Assembly: GCA_963749675.1 (NCBI GenBank) | Contig: CAVVNT010000010.1 | Location: 868,001 to 932,000 of the forward strand | Length of the DNA: 64,000 bases | From: Roseitranquillus sp963749675 | GTDB taxonomy: Bacteria; Pseudomonadota; Alphaproteobacteria; Rhodobacterales; Rhodobacteraceae | Direction: 5' to 3' | Part shown: piece by piece, positions 9,296 through 18,850 of the stretch | Layout: every line of letters starts with the position of its first letter | Position numbering within the stretch: position 1 is the first letter of the stretch | The notes under the pieces: generated by a model | What the model was told of the DNA's origin: nothing | The model's database searches: none | What the model saw: only the letters and a program-made list of their open reading frames with translations | Program-made: the position numbers and the translations under genes

Positions 9296-10897
9296 ATGGA
9301 CTGGAGCGAGCTCAAGCAGGCAGCGGAGAGGGCCGGCAGCCGCCGGATCATGGATCTCTTCGACGCAGAGCGTGCCGAGACGTTCAGCGCGCGCTTCGGC
9401 GACCTGCTCTTCGACTATTCGAAGACGAACATCGACGCCGAGGTGCTCGAGCTGCTGATCTCGATGTATCGCGAAGGTGGCGTCGAAGCGCGGCGCGACG
9501 CGATGTTCCGCGGCGAGAAGATCAACGAGACCGAGGGGCGCGCGGTCCTGCACACCGCGCTGCGCAACCTCGACGGCGGCCCGGTCGTGGTCGACGGCGA
9601 GGACGTGATGCCTGGCGTGAAGGAGACCCTCGCGCGGATGGAAGCGTTCGCCGGAGAGGTCCGGTCGGGGTCGTTCGCCGGGCAGGGCGGCAAGATTGCC
9701 GATGTGGTCAACATCGGCATCGGGGGGTCCGACCTTGGTCCGGCGATGGCGACGCTGGCGCTCGCGCCCTATCATGACGGGCCGCGCTGCCACTTCGTCT
9801 CGAACGTCGACGGCGCCCATATCGCCGACACGCTGCGTGGACTCGATCCAACGACGACGCTGGTCATCGTGGCGTCGAAGACCTTCACGACGATCGAGAC
9901 CATGACCAACGCGGCAACCGCGCGGGCGTGGATGGGCGAGAAGGTCGACGATCCGGGTACACAGTTCGCGGCGCTCTCCTCGGCGCTCGACAAGACGGCG
10001 GCCTTCGGCATTCCCGAGGCGCGGGTCTTCGGGTTCGAGGACTGGGTCGGCGGGCGCTATTCGATGTGGGGACCGATCGGCCTCAGCGTGATGATCGCGG
10101 TAGGGCCAGCGGCGTTCCGGGCGCTGCTGCGCGGCGCGCAGGCGATGGACCGCCACTTCGTGTCGGCCGAGCCGCACCAGAACCTGCCGGTCATGCTGGC
10201 GCTGGTTGGAATCTGGCACAATCAGGGCTGCGGCTATGCCACGCGGGCCGTGCTGCCCTATGACCAGCGCCTCCTGCGGTTGCCTGCGTACCTGCAGCAG
10301 CTGGAGATGGAATCGAACGGCAAGCGCGTCTCCATGGACGGCGCGGATCTCGCCGTCGACAGCGGGCCGGTGGTCTGGGGCGAGCCCGGCACCAACGGCC
10401 AGCATGCGTTCTATCAGCTCATCCACCAGGGCACCCGTGTGATCCCGTGCGAGTTCATGGTCGCCGCCGAGGGGCATGAGCCCGAGCTCGCGCACCAGCA
10501 CCGGCTGCTGGTCGCGAATTGTCTCGCGCAGTCCGAGGCGCTGCTGCGCGGCCGCTCGCTCGACGAGGCGCGAAAGGTCGTGTCCTCCAAGTTCGAGGGA
10601 GAGGAGCTGGAGCGGCAGGCGCGGCACCGCGTGTTCCCCGGCAACCGGCCTTCGACGACGCTCGTCTATCCCAAGCTCACGCCGGAGCTTTTCGGCCAGA
10701 TCGTCGCCCTCTACGAGCATCGGGTCTTCGTCGAGGGCGCGATGCTCGGCATCAACTCCTTCGACCAGTGGGGCGTCGAACTCGGCAAGGAACTCGCCAA
10801 GGCGCTGGAGCCGGTCCTCTCCGGTGAGGCGGGGCTCGAGGGCAAGGACGGCTCGACGTCGATGCTGGTGGAATACGTGCGCCGCCACTCCGGCTAG
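9296..10897 (+). CDS. pgi: Glucose-6-phosphate isomerase
   Basis: Interconverts glucose 6-phosphate and fructose 6-phosphate; 533 residues. Signatures are VVNIGIGGSDLGPAM (about residue 138-152), a glycine-rich GGRYSMWGPIGLS stretch, and near the C-terminus INSFDQWGVELGKELA. In zwf-pgl-pgi order it returns fructose 6-phosphate to the Entner-Doudoroff entry point. The frame is intact. Immediately downstream the mobile-element block begins, so any further genes of this operon have been displaced or never existed. Confidence 0.97.
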   Translation: MDWSELKQAAERAGSRRIMDLFDAERAETFSARFGDLLFDYSKTNIDAEVLELLISMYREGGVEARRDAMFRGEKINETEGRAVLHTALRNLDGGPVVVDGEDVMPGVKETLARMEAFAGEVRSGSFAGQGGKIADVVNIGIGGSDLGPAMATLALAPYHDGPRCHFVSNVDGAHIADTLRGLDPTTTLVIVASKTFTTIETMTNAATARAWMGEKVDDPGTQFAALSSALDKTAAFGIPEARVFGFEDWVGGRYSMWGPIGLSVMIAVGPAAFRALLRGAQAMDRHFVSAEPHQNLPVMLALVGIWHNQGCGYATRAVLPYDQRLLRLPAYLQQLEMESNGKRVSMDGADLAVDSGPVVWGEPGTNGQHAFYQLIHQGTRVIPCEFMVAAEGHEPELAHQHRLLVANCLAQSEALLRGRSLDEARKVVSSKFEGEELERQARHRVFPGNRPSTTLVYPKLTPELFGQIVALYEHRVFVEGAMLGINSFDQWGVELGKELAKALEPVLSGEAGLEGKDGSTSMLVEYVRRHSG

Positions 10898-10924
10898 GCC
10901 GCGCGCGGGCTTTGGTCAGCCTTA

Positions 10925-12430
10925 GACCCCATGATCGCGGTGTGAGTCGACTGGGTCGGTGGTCTCTCCCGCGGCATTCTCCCTTCGAGGGTTGCGCCAG
11001 GCGGGCTGGCGCCGAGCCTCAGGAATGGGGGCCGAATGCAGGATACCATGTTCGTGGGGCTGGATGTCCACAAGGCGACGATCTCGGTCGCGGTTGCGTC
11101 CGCTGCGCGTGGCGGTGAGGTCCGGCACTGGGGCAGCATTCCCAACCGCGCCGACCACGTCAGGAAGCTGGTCGAGAAGCTCGGGGGCAAGGCCGGGCAG
11201 CTGCACTTTCTGCTACGAGGCCGGACCTTGCGGTTACGGTCTCCACCGGCAGCTGACTGAGCTCGGGCATGCCTGCGACGTGGTGGCGCCGTCCCTGATC
11301 CCGGTGAAGAGCGGAGATCGGGTGAAGACAGACCGCCGGACGCGGCGATGCTGGCCAAGCTCCACCGGGCGGGCGAACTGACCGCGGTCTGGGTGCCGGA
11401 CGAGGGCCACGAGGCGATGCGCGATCTGGTGCGGGCGCGCGCGACGGCAGTCCGGGTCGTCGGCAAGGCGCGGCAGCACCTCCCAGGACTTCCTGCTTCG
11501 CCATGGCCGGATCTACCCCGGAAGAAGGGCTGGACCGTCGCCTGTCGCCGCTGGCTGACGACGGTCCGGTTCGACCACCCGCCCGGCAGATCGTCTTCCA
11601 GGACTACGTGCATGCCGGCACCGATGCCGAGGCGCGGGTCGAACGGCTGACCATGCAGATCGCCGACCTGGTCCCCGGCTGGAGCCTGGGGCCGGTGGTG
11701 GAGGCGGTCCAGGCGATGCGCGGCGTGGCCTTCATCGTGGCGGTGACGGTGGTGGCGGAGGTCGGCGATTTCGGCCGGTTCGCAAATCCGCGCCAGCTGA
11801 TGGCCTGTCTCGGACTGACCCCCTCCGAGCGATCCAGCGGCGCCACCTTCCGCCGCGGCGGGATCACCAAGGCCGGCAGTTCCCTGGCGCGGCGTGCGCT
11901 GGTTGAGGGAGCGTGGAGCTACCGGATGCAGGCCCGCGTCAGCCGGAAGCTGCACGACCGGGTCGAGACGCTGCCCCAATCCGTCCGCGACATCGCCTGG
12001 AAGGGTCAGCTGCGAATGTGCCGCCGCCATCGGCATATGGTCGCGGCGGGAAAGCCGAAGGTGGTGGTGACGACGGCGATCGCCCGCGAGATGACAGGCT
12101 TCATCTGGGCCATCGCCCGCACCGTGACGCCGGCCCGCGCGTGAACGCCTGAGAGCAGAATCCCCTCGACCACGCCGATGCGCAGGGTCGGGGGCGGAAC
12201 GCGGTGGGGAACCCTCGTGCCCTGTTATGAGCCGATCGGATCGACGCTCGCCCTTAGAACGAGGCAGCCCCAGGACAAAACCACGGTCATGCGGTAGCCA
12301 ACCCGCGCATGAGAGCTTGCTCAACCGTCGTCTCAGTTCCATCTCCCACCCTGCGCATCTACACCTCCTGTCGCCCGGTAGCGCCGGTGTGAAACGCTGT
12401 GAAACAAAGCCTTGACAGCGATCATGAGAG
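10925..12430 (+). mobile_element. IS110-family element, decayed (limits approximate)
   Basis: Non-coding flanks surround a broken IS110 transposase. The left part (10925-11035) and the 3' part (12145-12430) carry no gene that can be recognised. The 3' part includes the direct repeat GTGAAACGCTGTGAAAC near 12389. IS110 elements usually lack terminal inverted repeats and target duplications, so the ends cannot be fixed from sequence; the right limit is set at the start of the next inverted-end element. Confidence 0.5.
11036..12144 (+). pseudogene. IS110-family transposase, frameshifted
   Basis: The DEDD N-terminal domain begins QDTMFVGLDVHKATISVAVA. The text then moves between frames: CYEAGPCGYGLHRQLTELGH after about 11215, LAKLHRAGELTAVWVPDEGHE after about 11345, and from about 11580 to the stop a long open frame with the C-terminal transposase_20 helix-hairpin region (VQAMRGVAFIVAVTVVAEVG, then LMACLGLTPSERSSG). 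Three or more indels disable it. It is unlike the three other IS110 copies in this window. Confidence 0.8.
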
Positions 12431-12580
12431 CAGGGTGCTGAAAAACTAGAGAACCCTCGCGCAGATGACCCAGAGGGCCGATTTTTCGAGATTCTCTCGT
12501 CGAGCTGAGTGAATGTCGACGTGGCTGGCACCAGTCACGCCGACGAAAATGCCTTCCCGAAGACCTTCTTCAGCAGCCTG
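12431..12580. repeat. 150-bp non-coding element with imperfect terminal inverted repeats
   Basis: The left end reads CAGGGTGCTGAAAAA and the right end, reverse complemented, reads CAGGCTGCTGAAGAA, a match at 13 of 15 positions. Such ends belong to IS elements of the IS5 or IS1182 type. The interior has no open frame, so this may be a deletion derivative (MITE-like). No clear target duplication was found around it. Confidence 0.4.
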
Positions 12581-12607
12581 TTAGGGTAAGCGCGACGGCG
12601 GTGCCCT

Positions 12608-12845
12608 ATGCGGCGAGGCTTGACGGCTGGGCGTAGCGCCATGGCGTGAGGTCCTCGATGCGGGATTTGGGGTGTCCGTCGAGGATGGCCCGGAGGGTGT
12701 CGGCGAGGTAGTCGACGGGGGTTCACGTTCGCTCATCTTGCAGGTAGCGACGAGCGAGGCGGGCATGGCCCAGTTCTCGGCGCCGACCTCGTTGCCGGCG
12801 AAGAGCGCGTTCTTGCGGGTCAGGGCGATCACCTGGTCATTCTGC
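12608..12845 (-). pseudogene. IS66 transposase TnpC, C-terminal fragment
   Basis: The minus strand reads LTRKNALFAGNEVGAENWAM, then ASLVATCK, and, after one frameshift near 12730, PVDYLADTLRAILDGHPKSR, then IEDLTPWRYAQ and a stop. This is the standard C-terminal domain of IS66 TnpC transposases. The central catalytic part, normally just upstream, is absent here and replaced by unrelated sequence. Confidence 0.8.
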
Positions 12846-13144
12846 CCATGTCGGGCAGGAAGCTGTCGTCCACTATCGCTGGCATCCTCTCCACGGCCGA
12901 ACTCTTCGGGTGGAATCGAGCCAGTCGCGCGAGACTGGCCGCTTCGTTCATCTCGTTGTGGGCCCGGGAGACGTTCTCGTCCTACCAGCCTGGATGCTCG
13001 ATCCGGTCGCGTGCGCCGGCATGCGGCAACTTGGCCCGCCGCAGGTCTCGATTGCGGCCCTCGGCGATCTTCATGACCTGCTGAGCCGGCGCGGATTCCG
13101 GCGAAGCTCTCCTGGCGATGCGATCGTCGCCAAGGAGGAGCAGG

Positions 13145-13310
13145 ATGACCGGTCCCAAGGCGCCGGCGCCGCCGCGCCAGCTGATGATGACGTTCGAACT
13201 CCACGAGGCTCCGCGGCATGTCCACCACGGAGCGACGGGCCAGGGTGACGGCCTTGGCGAGCCTGCTGGCCGAGGCCGCGGCGCCGGGAGGCAGCGATGA
13301 CGACGTCTGA
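13145..13310 (+). CDS. Small conserved protein preceding the serine recombinase (one frameshift)
   Basis: An ORF of about 55 codons starting MTGPKAPAPPRQLMMTFELH. With one base shift near 13212 it continues RLRGMSTTERRARVTALASL and ends GGSDDDV at the TGA 13308-13310. The end overlaps the recombinase start (ATG 13297) by 14 bases, which suggests translational coupling. I recall similar short ORFs ahead of this recombinase family, but the function is unknown. The 12850-13140 segment before it has no gene I can recognise. Confidence 0.5.
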
Positions 13311-13915
13311 GATGCTTCCCGCGACGGTCCTCGAGAGGAAGGCCGTGGTCTACGTCCGGCAATCCTGCCGGACGCAGGTCGAGACCAACCTTGAGAGCCG
13401 GCGCCGCCAGTATGAGCTGGTCGAGGTCGCCCGGCGCCAGGGGGTCCGCGCCATCGAGGTCATCGACGATGATCTTGGCCGTTCCGCGAGCGGCATGGTG
13501 GCGCGTCCCGGCTTCGATCGCCTGGTGGCGGCGCTCTGTGCCGGCGAGATCGGCGCGGTGCTGTGCTTCGACGCGTCCCGTCTCGCCCGCAACGGCCGCG
13601 ATTGGCATCACCTGCTGGAACTCTGCGGTCTCGTCGAAGCCCGGGTGATCGACCTCGACGGCGTGAACGATCCTTGTCGGCCGAACGACCGGCTCCTCCT
13701 CGGCATGAAGGGCAGCATCAGCGAGTTCGAGCTCGGCATCCTGCGCGCGCGGATGCTCGATGCCGCGCGCGCGAAGGCAGAGCGGGGCGAGCTCCGCATC
13801 AGCGTGCCCGTCGGCTACCTCTGGCGCCGGGACCATGGCCTCGGCTTCGATCCCGACCTGCGTCTCCAGCAGACGATCCGGCTGATCTTCGAGCGCTTCC
13901 GGCAGCTCAGCAGCG
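13297..13915 (+). pseudogene. Serine recombinase (resolvase/invertase family), N-terminal part
   Basis: The resolvase catalytic domain is visible: KAVVYVRQSCRTQVETNLES with the nucleophilic Ser (about residue 18), VIDDDLGRSASGMVARPGFD, then VLCFDASRLARNGRDWHHLL and RPNDRLLLGMKGSISEFELG. The frame then runs to FERFRQLSSAR and stops matching the family at about 13912, where IS66 tnpC text on the opposite strand takes over. The DNA-binding recombinase and zinc-ribbon domains are missing, so it is truncated. Confidence 0.8.
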
Positions 13916-14539
13916 CGCGCTCGAAGATCCCGGCCTGTCGGCAGAACGGAAGGAAGTCGCCGAACTTCGACACGATGGTGAGCCATCGCGGCGCCATCGG
14001 TTCGAGCCCGATGGCGAACGGCGATCAGCCGCTCGGTCGGCAGCCCGCCCGGCACGACATGCTCGGGGGCGTGCGCCTGCGCCACGGCCTGCGAGCACCG
14101 GCGGCAGGCGTATCTGGGGCGCCGCGTCACCAGCGCCTGGAACTGTGCCGGGATCACGTCGAGCCTCTCGGAGAGGTCCTCGCCGATCCTTGCCGTCTCG
14201 CCGCAGCCGCAGGGGCAGAGCGTGCTGCGGGCTCGATCACACGCTCGATCCGGGGCAGATGCGCAGGCAGATGCCCACGGTTGCGCGCCGGCTTGCGAGG
14301 CGTCTCCCCGCGCGCCCGTTGCAGCGCGGCCTCGGCCTTCTCCTGCGCGGCTTCGAGCATGCCCTGGGCCAGTTCGGCATCCTCCAAGGCCAAGTTGAAC
14401 TGGTCGGGGGACAGCTTCCCGGAGCGTTTGCCGAACCGCTCGCGCTGCGAGGAGCGTGAGGCATGTCTTCCAGCCGGCGGTTGGCCTCCTGCACCTCGGC
14501 CAGGTGGGTGTTCGCGCGGCTGAGGGCGTCGGCGTCCAT
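13916..14539 (-). pseudogene. IS66 transposase TnpC, N-terminal part (frameshifted, truncated)
   Basis: From ATG 14539 the text begins MDADALSRANTHLAEVQEAN. Other frames continue the family pattern: FGKRSGKLSPDQFNLALEDA, then PRYACRRCSQAVAQAHAPEH (zinc-binding CxxC), VVPGGLPTERLIAV and VSKFGDFLPFCRQAGIFERA. Homology ends at about 13920, at the junction with the recombinase. At least three indels are present. Confidence 0.75.
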
Positions 14540-14608
14540 GCGCCGGAGTCAATCACGCGCTTCAGGCTCTGGCCAGCAAGAACAGGGGCTTCCCGCAGGT
14601 CCGCGCGC

Positions 14609-14961
14609 TCACCCTGCCGCCAGCGGACGCCGCGCCCGCTCGGGGCGCACCAGCCGCCAGTCCAACCCCTCGAACAGCGCCGCCAGCTGCGCCGACGACA
14701 TCCGCATCACCCCGTCCCGCACCTGCGGCCAGACGAACTTGCCGCCTTCCAGGCGCTTGTGAACGAGCACCATCCCGGTCTGGTCCCAGACCAGCAGCTT
14801 GATGCGGTCCGTTTCGAGCGGAACACGAAGGCCGCCCCGCTGAACGGATCGAGCCCGAACATCTCCTGCACCGCCAGCGCCAGACCGTCGATCCCCTTGC
14901 GGAAGTCCACCGGGCGCGTCGCCACGAAGACCTTCACCGGCCCACCCTGGCCGAGCATCAC
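14609..14961 (-). CDS. tnpB: IS66 accessory protein TnpB (frameshifted)
   Basis: IS66 Orf2 family. It begins MMLGQGGPVKVFVATRPVDF, then RKGIDGLALAVQEMFGLDPF and SGAAFVFRSKRT. After a shift near 14815 it continues KLLVWDQTGMVLVHKRLEGG, then KFVWPQVRDGVMRMSSAQLA, ending RPLAAG. About 117 residues in total, the normal length. Its start overlaps the tnpA stop by 4 bases. It supports IS66 transposition; its biochemical role is not settled. Confidence 0.8.
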
Positions 14962-15416
14962 GATGCCGCCCCTCGCACTGCCCGGATCGTCCGCATCAAC
15001 AGCCCCTCGCCGGCGCCGGCCCCGACGCGGATCACGACATCACCGACGACGATCTCCACCCCGGATGTGGCATCCGTCGCTGCCGGCGCATCCGCGGCGG
15101 CGCCCTCGACCACCAGTTCCGCAAACATCGGCAGCTCCGCCACGCTCTCGGGCACCACCAACTGCCCCGTCCGCAGCTTCTTCCGCCAGTCGTGAACCTG
15201 CCAGCGCGCCGTTCCGTGCCGCCGCGCGACATCCGCCACCGAAGCTCCGGGCACCAGGCTCTCCGCCGTGATTCGCGCCCGCTCCGCCTTCGTGCGCCAC
15301 CGTCGCCCGGTCGGCCCCTCGATCACCTCCAGCCGCGAAACTCCACCCACCGTCGAGCCGTCCAAATGGACGCCCACCTTGACGTCCCTTTCCAAGCCAA
15401 CACCTCCGACGCTCAT
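14958..15416 (-). CDS. tnpA: IS66 TnpA-like HTH protein
   Basis: Helix-turn-helix protein of IS66 (Orf1, IS3/IS911-type transposase_8 fold). The core is RLEVIEGPTGRRWRTKAERA, ESLVPGASVADVARRHGTAR and WQVHDWRKKLRTGQLV. The first 27 residues (MSVGGVGLERDVKVG...) look unlike the family, so the true start is probably an internal GTG near residue 26. The C-terminal half carries GVEIVVGDVVIRVGAGAGEG. It is coupled to tnpB and reads away from the right inverted repeat. Confidence 0.75.
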   Translation of the reverse strand: MSVGGVGLERDVKVGVHLDGSTVGGVSRLEVIEGPTGRRWRTKAERARITAESLVPGASVADVARRHGTARWQVHDWRKKLRTGQLVVPESVAELPMFAELVVEGAAADAPAATDATSGVEIVVGDVVIRVGAGAGEGLLMRTIRAVRGAAS

Positions 15417-15572
15417 GCGCGTAGAGAATGACCCGGTCAGATCAGCAGCGGCAGGAGGGGATCGGCGTCGCGGTTACTGTTAAGGGTGGTTCAAGAGCTT
15501 TGAGTCTATCTCTCCGCCGCGGCAAGTGCCGCGCGCATTGTCGCCGATGCGACATCGAGAAGGAGAGACCAG

Positions 15573-16143
15573 ATGAAGCACGCCATTTTCGGCGCCGCCC
15601 TCGCCGCCCTCGCAGTTCCAGCTGCCGCGAACGACTTCGAGATCACGATGCGCGAGTATCTCGCGACCGAGATCGCCGGCTGGGCCGCTGATCCGGTCCT
15701 GATCGAAGCGCTGAGGGCTCGCAACGCCGAGACCGAAGAGCTGAGCCAGGACGAAATCGAGGCGCTCGACACCACGTGGCGTGCCGAGATCGGTTCGGCC
15801 GAGACGCCGACGATAACGCCAATTCTCGGCAATCCCGCCTCTGACTTTCTTCGTGAGCGGGTCGCCAATTCCGAGGGTGCGATGACCGAAGCCTTCATCA
15901 TGGACGCGCGCGGTCTCAATGTTGCGGCCAGCGACGTCACGTCAGACTTCTGGCAGGGCGACGAAGCCAAGTTCCAGGAGACCTTCGACGTCGGTGCCGA
16001 AGCCGTCCACATCGGCGACATCGAACTCGACGAGTTCGACGCAGAGCTACCAGGCGCAGGTCTCGATCACGCTCGTGGACCCAGAGACTCAGGTGCCGCT
16101 CGGCGCGCTGACCGTCGGCGTCAATCCCGAAGCGCTGTTCTGA
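15573..16143 (+). CDS. Free periplasmic Cache/PDC-like sensor protein (one frameshift)
   Basis: Signal peptide MKHAIFGAALAALAVPAAAN, then a soluble domain of about 170 residues (MREYLATEIAGWAADPVLIE, GNPASDFLRERVANSEGAMT, EAFIMDARGLNVAASDVTSD, FWQGDEAKFQETF). After a one-base shift near 16050 it continues TQSYQAQVSITLVDPETQVP, then LGALTVGVNPEALF. The pattern (T-E-A-F-I-M-D, N-V-A, D-F-W-Q-G-D-E) resembles Cache/PDC domains. With no membrane anchor or output domain, it may bind a ligand and pass it to the MCP encoded 95 bases downstream. That role is inferred. Confidence 0.65.
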
Positions 16144-16237
16144 TCGTCTTCAGTGGTCGCTCGGAACGGGCGGCGCCATCTGGTCGTCGAGGACGGCCAG
16201 CACCGAGCCTGCCGCTCGTATTGCGATGGAGTGCCTT

Positions 16238-18850
16238 ATGTCCCTGCCCAAACTGCTTGGGAAACTCAATTTCACATCGCGCTCGGTCTTTGTCCGCAGC
16301 GTGGTTCTTTTCGCCGTCTCGACCGGCCTGGTGGCGCTCACCCTCGGGGTGATGTCTTTCCTGGCCGCCGAGCATACGGCACGCCAGAGCGTTCAGAGTG
16401 AGGCGAAAGAGGTGACGTACCTTCTCGCGTCGCAGAGCGGCGGCGGCGTCATGTTCGGCAAGGGAGAGACGATCGCCGAATCAATCGCGGCGATGGTGGA
16501 GAGCTCCGAGGGCGCCATGCTGGGCGCGATGGCCGCAAATGCGTCCGGTGAGGTAATTACCTTCGTGGGTGGCGACGAGATCCGCGTCGAGCTGGAGCGG
16601 CTGGCCGCCGAGGCCGCGGCGACGGGTGCCATCGTGCGCAGCGAGGGTGGCTTCGGCATCGGTGCGCCGGTGCGCTTCGGCAAGGAAAACGCGGCTGTGG
16701 GCGGACTTGCCACGACATGGACGCCCGACCTGCTGCTTGCCGACATCCGCGACGACCAGATGCGGACGGCGATGGTGACGCTCGGGCTGTTCATGGCGGC
16801 CCTGCTGGCGACGGGCTGGATCATGCGGCGCACGATCACCAAGCCCCTGCTGGCGGTGGACTCCGCGATGCGCAACGTTGCGTCGGGCGATCTTGGCATC
16901 GAGGTGCCGCAGGCCGGTCGCCGCGACGAGATCGGCTCGATCGCCACGACGCTCGAGAATTTCAGGCAATCACTGAAGGCGGCTGAGGAGCTGTCGAAGG
17001 AAGCGACCGCGAAGCAGGCGGCATTGGAGAATACCTCCTCGGCGATGATGCTGGTCGATGCAGACTTCAGGATCACCTTCCTCAATCGGGCGATGACGGA
17101 TCTGTTTGAAAGCAACTCGGAGGCGTTCCGCAGCCACTTCGGGTCTTTCGATGCTTGCGATCTCGTAGGCAAGTCCATGGACATCTTCCATCGCAACCCG
17201 GCGCACCAGCGCGCGATGGCCGATCCCTCCCGGATGCCGATGACGGCGAGTTTCATGATTGGCGATGTCTATCTCGAACTGAATCTCGCCGCCGTGCGAG
17301 GGCCGGACGGCACCTTCCGCGGCGCCGTCCTCGAGTGGAAGGACGTCACCCGCCAGCGTCGCAACTCCGCGATCCTCGGCGCGATCAATGCCAACCAGAT
17401 CTGGATCGATACCGACGAGAGTGGCGAGATCATTGCAGTCAACGACAACTTCTGCACCGCGCTGCAGACTACCAAAGCCGCGGCGGAGGGGCGCCGCACC
17501 GATGAGGTAATAGCCGCCGTGGGCAACGCCGCCGAGTTCGACGAGGCGCTGGCCGCTGGCCGGAACCACGCCGGCAGGTTCAACCTGACGCTGGACGGCA
17601 AGCAGGCGGTGGTGGAGGGCAGCATGACCCCCATCCTGGACGGCAGGGGCCGCATTGCGCGCCACGTGCTGATCGCCAGCGACATCACACAGGCCCAGGC
17701 GGCCGTCGTCTCCGCCGAGAGTGAGCGCCGTGCCGCCGCCGAAGCACAGGCAAAGGTGGTCGAGGCCCTGGGACGCGCGCTGGAGCAGTTGTCAGAGGGC
17801 GACATGACGGTCTCGATCGACACCCAGTTCGCCCCGGACTACGAAGGGCTCCGCCAGGACTTCAACCGGGCTGTCGGCAAGCTTCTGACGGCGATGCGTG
17901 CCGTCGTCGAGAACTCCGGCGCGATATCGGGTGAGGTCCAGAGCATCACTCAGGCGGCGAACGACCTTTCCTCGCGGACGGAGAACCAGGCCGCGACGCT
18001 GGAACAGACCGCAGCATCGCTCGATGAGCTCACCGCATCGGTGAAGTCTTCCGCGGAGCGCGCGTCCCAGGCTGCACGTGTCGTCGACGAAGCGCGGTCG
18101 AGCGCCGAGGATTCGGGCAGCGTCGTCCGCGAAGCCGTCGCGGCGATGGGCGAGATCGAGGCATCGTCAGAGCAGATCTCCAAGATCATCGGCGTGATCG
18201 ACGACATCGCCTTCCAGACCAACCTTCTTGCCCTCAACGCCGGGGTCGAGGCTGCGCGTGCGGGCGACGCTGGCCGAGGCTTTGCCGTCGTCGCATCGGA
18301 AGTGCGCGCACTGGCGCAGCGCTCCTCTGATGCGGCGCGCGAGATCAATGGCCTGATATCCTCCTCTGGCACACAGGTGAAGCGAGGCGTGGGACTTGTC
18401 GGCGAGGCAGGTAAGGCGCTGGAACGCATCGTCCGCTCGGTCGCGGATATCGCGACCTATGTCGGAGAGATTGCGGGCTCGTCTGCCGAGCAGTCTCAGG
18501 GCCTCGGCGAGATCAATCAGGCCATGATGCAGCTCGACCAGGTCACCCAGCAGAACGCAGCGATGTTCGAGGAGACCAACGCTGCGAGTCATGCGCTGGA
18601 TCGGGCGGCCAATGACCTCTCGGCCACCGTGGAGCGCTTCCGCACCGATGCCGGTCCAAGCGCGCCGATCCCGTTCCGTCGCCCGGAGCCCCAGAAGGCG
18701 AGCGCCGGTCAGCCGCAGTGGCGCGCTCCGGAGGCCAGGGGCGCAGGGTCCCAAAAGCTCGCCAAGGAGCCGGCCGCCGCCATGCCGAAGGCCGTGAATG
18801 CAGGCCCCTCGCACGACGCCGCCAGTGACGACGGGTGGGCCGAATTTTGA
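16238..18850 (+). CDS. Methyl-accepting chemotaxis protein with PAS domains
   Basis: Transmembrane chemoreceptor of about 870 residues (ATG 16238; ATG 16226 also possible). TM1 lies around SVVLFAVSTGLVALTLGVMS, followed by a periplasmic region of about 130 residues, and TM2 around LGLFMAALLATGWIM. Then come HAMP (about 200-250), two PAS-like regions (NTSSAMMLVDADFRITFLNR; ANQIWIDTDESGEIIAVNDN), a second HAMP-like stretch, and the signalling hairpin FQTNLLALNAGVEAARAGDA. The protein ends DDGWAEF, a C-terminal W-x-x-F pentapeptide that fits CheR/CheB tethering. The cheB start overlaps its stop. Confidence 0.93.
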   Translation: MSLPKLLGKLNFTSRSVFVRSVVLFAVSTGLVALTLGVMSFLAAEHTARQSVQSEAKEVTYLLASQSGGGVMFGKGETIAESIAAMVESSEGAMLGAMAANASGEVITFVGGDEIRVELERLAAEAAATGAIVRSEGGFGIGAPVRFGKENAAVGGLATTWTPDLLLADIRDDQMRTAMVTLGLFMAALLATGWIMRRTITKPLLAVDSAMRNVASGDLGIEVPQAGRRDEIGSIATTLENFRQSLKAAEELSKEATAKQAALENTSSAMMLVDADFRITFLNRAMTDLFESNSEAFRSHFGSFDACDLVGKSMDIFHRNPAHQRAMADPSRMPMTASFMIGDVYLELNLAAVRGPDGTFRGAVLEWKDVTRQRRNSAILGAINANQIWIDTDESGEIIAVNDNFCTALQTTKAAAEGRRTDEVIAAVGNAAEFDEALAAGRNHAGRFNLTLDGKQAVVEGSMTPILDGRGRIARHVLIASDITQAQAAVVSAESERRAAAEAQAKVVEALGRALEQLSEGDMTVSIDTQFAPDYEGLRQDFNRAVGKLLTAMRAVVENSGAISGEVQSITQAANDLSSRTENQAATLEQTAASLDELTASVKSSAERASQAARVVDEARSSAEDSGSVVREAVAAMGEIEASSEQISKIIGVIDDIAFQTNLLALNAGVEAARAGDAGRGFAVVASEVRALAQRSSDAAREINGLISSSGTQVKRGVGLVGEAGKALERIVRSVADIATYVGEIAGSSAEQSQGLGEINQAMMQLDQVTQQNAAMFEETNAASHALDRAANDLSATVERFRTDAGPSAPIPFRRPEPQKASAGQPQWRAPEARGAGSQKLAKEPAAAMPKAVNAGPSHDAASDDGWAEF

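Larger units (their letters stand above)
12586..15477. mobile_element. IS66-family element, interrupted
   Basis: Terminal inverted repeats agree at 17 of 21 positions: left GTAAGCGCGACGGCGG and right (reverse complement) GTAACCGCGACGCCGA, starting GTAA as is common in IS66. The bases outside are TGTTAGG on the left and TGTTAAGG on the right, an 8-bp target duplication with one base missing on the left. On the minus strand are tnpA, tnpB and tnpC. tnpC is split by a foreign segment of about 1.1 kb (about 12845-13920). Confidence 0.75.

Noticed and set aside
9101..10888. Minus-strand frame of 595 codons opposite pgi
   Set aside because: Antisense shadow of pgi with typical repetitive Arg/Leu/His text.
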